From contig JAEEQP010000056.1 in assembly GCA_016285355.1 (NCBI GenBank), positions 1 to 24,007 of the forward strand: DNA of 24,007 bases. The letters run 5' to 3'. Positions 21,321-24,007 of the stretch are shown piece after piece. The position numbers and the translations under genes were made by a program. The DNA is from Bacteroidales bacterium (GTDB lineage: Bacteria; Bacteroidota; Bacteroidia; Bacteroidales; F082). The first letter of the stretch is position 1; the number at the start of each line of letters is the position of its first letter. Below the pieces are notes generated by a model. The model worked only from the letters and a program-made list of their open reading frames with translations. It ran no database searches and was not told the origin of the DNA.

Positions 21321-23015
21321 ATGAAAAACATCATCAAAATTGCTTTTGTCCTTGCCCTGCTTTTCGGGGCCAAGGCTTTTGGACAAGAATGGGAATACAT
21401 AGTGGAGCACACGGACAATGATAGCCCATGGCTGAAAGATCCCATACCCTTGCAAGGTGGCAACATCGCTGTTCCTTATACTACTTTTTACTCAGGTTCC
21501 ACTTCCCAACTTGGTTCGAAACAGCCAGGCATGCTGATTCTCTCATCGGATGGGGAAGAACTAACAAGAAAAAGTTATCTCAAGCCTGCATTTTGGGGAC
21601 ATTCCCCATATCTGCTTTCAGATGACGAAGGAGCGATGTATATGCTGGTCGACTACAATCCCGACCACGATACCACCATCGCCAACTATTTCATGAACTT
21701 CGACAATCCGCCTGACTATTCCATTCTCGGCTTGTATGAATTGGACGAGAACTTTTCCATCGTAGAAAGCTATGAACATCAAATTCCCATAGACACTTTC
21801 AGTTGCCCTGAAACCGACAATTCATTTGGCTCACACAATGAATATTGCGGTAGCATCTATGTCTTTTCGGCTATCGTCGATGACAATACCATTGTGGGCG
21901 GATATATGAAGACACCTACCTCAGACTATTTCAATCCTCGTGGACACGACAGCGTCTTTTTCTTCAGGATGGGTTTTGATGGGACGCTCATCCATAGGAA
22001 AGGGTATGACTTGGACTATGGCATATATGGATGGGGTGGCAATTTTAACTGGTCAAATAGTTTAATGGGCCACGACATCATGAAAACAGACGAAGGAATC
22101 GTTTTCTTTTATGACGAACAATATCCTATTGCTTTTGATGCAGCAAATGGGAAGGAAAAGATGCAGAATCCAGGCCATGCCTTCTTTTTGGATTACGATT
22201 TCAATCTAATAGAGGAAAAACGCTACGAACAACGTCCTGGACTTCCACACAATTATTTCCAATACTCCACTTACGTTCCCAGCCGTCACAATTCGGTATA
22301 CTTGTCTTGTAGCTATCATAAGAATGCTACTGGTGGAAAAACAGGATGTGCTCTATATGAGTACGGTCTTAATGCCGACAGGGTGAACACGCTGCCAACC
22401 CTGCGTTACATTGAAAGAACATCCAGCGGTTGGGACTTCACAGCCCAACGAAAAGGTACTTGTGTGGATGCCGACAACACCATATATTTTGCCTATTCAC
22501 TGAATGATGGCCTTGCGGGGATGACCATAGAGCATCTGGATCCTGATTTCGATATCATCAGGACTTTGTACTATGATCTAAGGCCGTATTTCCAACCGTG
22601 CGAACATATTGTCCAAACTGTTGAAGTTGACGAAAACGGTGATTTGTTGTTGACTTTCAATTCGTACAACGCAGACAATTTGGCACAACAATGGTCGACC
22701 ATCACCAAATTCCCCGCCGAGGCTTTTGTAGGCATCGACGAAGCCCACAACAACGGCCTGAAAGTGGCCATTGCCTATCCCAATCCGGGGAAGGACGTGC
22801 TAAATATCAGGACAGGATTGAAGGATGCGCGGTTGGAGGTATATGATATGAGTGGAAGGATGGTTTATAGGCAAGAGATTATGGAGAATCTGACTTCGAT
22901 AAATACTGAAGGGTGGCCTGCGGGGGCTTATGTTTGGAAGGTTTATACTTCTTATGGCGGCCCTTCGACAGGCTCAGGGACCTTGGCGGAAATGGGAAAA
23001 TGGATTAAAGAATGA
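21321..23015 (+). CDS. Secreted protein with T9SS type A C-terminal sorting domain
   Basis: 564 aa. Residues 1-21 are a signal peptide (MKNIIKIAFVLALLFGAKAF). About 22-475 is a large beta-rich region, probably a propeller-like or lectin-like body, without a recognised catalytic motif. About 480-564 is a Type IX secretion sorting domain: VAIAYPNPGKDVLNI, ARLEVYDMSGRMVY, WPAGAYVWKVYTS and a closing GKWIKE. Proteins of this type cross the outer membrane by the T9SS and are fixed to the surface or released. Residues 547-554 (GPSTGSGT) derive from a palindromic repeat inserted near the end of the sorting domain (22961-22982). The gene has its own promoter and is followed by another secreted protein. 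The role of the body is unknown. Confidence 0.88.
   Translation: MKNIIKIAFVLALLFGAKAFGQEWEYIVEHTDNDSPWLKDPIPLQGGNIAVPYTTFYSGSTSQLGSKQPGMLILSSDGEELTRKSYLKPAFWGHSPYLLSDDEGAMYMLVDYNPDHDTTIANYFMNFDNPPDYSILGLYELDENFSIVESYEHQIPIDTFSCPETDNSFGSHNEYCGSIYVFSAIVDDNTIVGGYMKTPTSDYFNPRGHDSVFFFRMGFDGTLIHRKGYDLDYGIYGWGGNFNWSNSLMGHDIMKTDEGIVFFYDEQYPIAFDAANGKEKMQNPGHAFFLDYDFNLIEEKRYEQRPGLPHNYFQYSTYVPSRHNSVYLSCSYHKNATGGKTGCALYEYGLNADRVNTLPTLRYIERTSSGWDFTAQRKGTCVDADNTIYFAYSLNDGLAGMTIEHLDPDFDIIRTLYYDLRPYFQPCEHIVQTVEVDENGDLLLTFNSYNADNLAQQWSTITKFPAEAFVGIDEAHNNGLKVAIAYPNPGKDVLNIRTGLKDARLEVYDMSGRMVYRQEIMENLTSINTEGWPAGAYVWKVYTSYGGPSTGSGTLAEMGKWIKE
22961..22982 (+). repeat. Palindromic repeat unit inside the T9SS sorting domain
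   Basis: One full unit of the repeat family seen at 3419-3512, containing CCTTCGACAGGCTCAGGG, lies in frame near the 3' end of the T9SS cargo gene. It encodes GPSTGSGT, which interrupts an otherwise normal end of the sorting domain. Confidence 0.8.
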
Positions 23016-23151
23016 TTTAAACACATCTGTTTCAGAAAAAATAGGGACATAATGATCTGATGCGTTTTTGCATAACGTTAATATTCAACGATATAACAAC
23101 TGACAATTGAAAAAAAGTATGGACATAGCCTTGTGGCACCCCAAAAACCTC

Positions 23152-23180
23152 TTGACAAACACTTTTTATACTTACCTTTG
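23152..23180 (+). promoter_or_regulatory. Promoter of the Asp-box protein gene
   Basis: TACCTTTG (23173-23180) matches TAnnTTTG, and TTG at 23152-23154 lies 18 bases upstream as a partial -33 element. The ATG is 42 bases further on. The preceding gap from 23016 shows no clear terminator, only a twice-occurring GGACATA after A runs. Confidence 0.6.
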
Positions 23181-23222
23181 CCGATAACAATATCTAAGCT
23201 CCAACGGATAAAATTATCGGAT

Positions 23223-24007
23223 ATGAAAAACTTGAAGATTTACACCTTGCTTGCGCTCCTGCTGATGGCGGGAGGGGCGACAAAGGCGCAACAATGGATA
23301 GAACTCCAAACGGGAGTTACAGAAGACCTGTACGGTGTCTGCTGCATCGACACCAACACGGTTTTCGTCTGCGGACAAAACGGTGTGATACTGAAAACCG
23401 AGGATGGGGGCGAGAATTGGCAGGAGAAATACAGACAATCGGGCTACCATTGGTATAAAATCAAGTTTGTCGATTCAAATGTTGGGTTTTCTTTGGGAAG
23501 AGATAATAACTATAAGGGAAAACTGCTCAAAACCGTTGATGGAGGAGAAACATGGATGGATATGGGCTGTCCCTTCAATGCATACAATTACCTTTCTCCT
23601 TCTTCCTGCGACCTGTTTTTGGTCGATACGGACACTTTGTATGTGGCCAGCGACCAATTAATGAAAAGTACAGACGGAGGTAATAGCTTTTCCCAATTGG
23701 AAATAGAATGGCTGAATTCGACTCAAGATTTGTATATTGAGGGAAATGTCGGGTATATCGTTTGGGGGATGGCTGGCGATTTTCAAGGCACTCATATTGC
23801 AAAGACTACAGACTATGGCTCTTCATGGGAAGAGTTCCTGTCGTTTGATTCAGAAGAGGAAGGCATAGAAAAGGTCTTGTTCCATGACAAAGACCATGTT
23901 TCCATATTCGGTGGTTTTGGTTATGATGAAAATGAGCTTTCCTATGAATACAATGAGATTAGAACCGATGACGGATTTGCAACCTATGAGTGGCTGCAAA
24001 CTGAAAA
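23223..24007 (+). CDS. Secreted Asp-box (BNR/YCF48-like) repeat protein, 3' end outside window
   Basis: The frame is open for 261 codons and runs off the edge. A signal peptide (MKNLKIYTLLALLLMAGGAT, then KAQ) is followed by repeated Asp-box turns: KTEDGGENW, KTVDGGETW, KSTDGGNSF and KTTDYGSSW, about 45-65 residues apart. Between them are strands such as LYGVCCIDTNTVFVCGQNGV. This is the pattern of YCF48/BNR-type beta propellers. In Bacteroidota such proteins are commonly T9SS cargo, so a sorting domain may lie beyond the window. No enzyme active site is visible. It follows the T9SS cargo gene with its own promoter, and both begin with MKN-type leaders. Confidence 0.85.
   Translation, partial: MKNLKIYTLLALLLMAGGATKAQQWIELQTGVTEDLYGVCCIDTNTVFVCGQNGVILKTEDGGENWQEKYRQSGYHWYKIKFVDSNVGFSLGRDNNYKGKLLKTVDGGETWMDMGCPFNAYNYLSPSSCDLFLVDTDTLYVASDQLMKSTDGGNSFSQLEIEWLNSTQDLYIEGNVGYIVWGMAGDFQGTHIAKTTDYGSSWEEFLSFDSEEEGIEKVLFHDKDHVSIFGGFGYDENELSYEYNEIRTDDGFATYEWLQTE

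Noticed and set aside
1..24007. CRISPR array, tRNA, rRNA or prophage
   Set aside because: No regularly spaced direct repeats, no tRNA-like cloverleaf with a CCA end and no phage structural or integrase genes were recognised on either strand.

Overview
The window looks like a chromosomal segment of an uncultured member of the Bacteroidota, most likely order Bacteroidales. Three things point there. Many genes are preceded by the Bacteroidota -7 promoter box TAnnTTTG. There is a Type IX secretion C-terminal sorting domain on the protein at 21321-23015. The signal-peptide proteins end their leaders in the A-x-A/AQ style usual in this phylum. No rRNA, tRNA, CRISPR array, transposase or integrase gene was seen. 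Species cannot be named from this sequence.

Layout. 1-650 is the 5' part of a secreted esterase. 755-3383 is a tight operon of an ECF sigma factor, a single-pass membrane protein with a long Pro/Glu/Lys-rich periplasmic stretch, and an outer-membrane beta-barrel protein. A cluster of palindromic repeats (3419-3512) separates it from a GNAT acetyltransferase. A second ECF sigma operon (5326-4213, minus) is divergent from an AAA ATPase (5497-6654). The last 33 codons of a lost outer-membrane receptor gene lie at 6704-6802, next to a serine-hydrolase lipoprotein (7991-6804). That gene is divergent from a LuxR-type regulator (8201-8956). A complete AbiEi/AbiEii type IV toxin-antitoxin pair occupies 9118-10819. 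It converges on a third ECF sigma operon (12152-10816, minus).

12285-12424 is a nested inverted-repeat element. Then come a CDP-alcohol phosphatidyltransferase and a small membrane protein (13347-12447), a zinc-ribbon/PNPOx fusion (14196-13468), and a divergent M28 peptidase (14333-15586). A probable operon on the minus strand (18482-15620) encodes a stand-alone zinc-ribbon protein, an SstT-like Na+/Ser-Thr symporter and an erythromycin-esterase-family protein. 18694-19538 is a broken regulator with an N-terminal lipoprotein/helical part and a C-terminal HTH. It converges on a DUF234-type ATPase (21010-19556) preceded by a perfect 16-bp inverted repeat. The window ends with two secreted proteins, one with a T9SS sorting domain and one with Asp-box (BNR) repeats.

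The main themes are envelope-stress style signalling (three sigma/membrane-protein operons of different architecture in about 11.5 kb), accessory cargo (AbiE, two AAA ATPases, remnants of lost genes) and palindromic repeats. Two repeat families have copies that entered coding sequence in frame: one in the membrane protein at 1246-2064 and one in the sorting domain at 22961-22982. I see no single large novel defence system. The most original material is the set of in-frame palindromic elements, the nested inverted repeat at 12.3 kb, the sigma/membrane-linker/beta-barrel operon, and the dyad symmetries in front of the ATPase, LuxR and AbiE genes.
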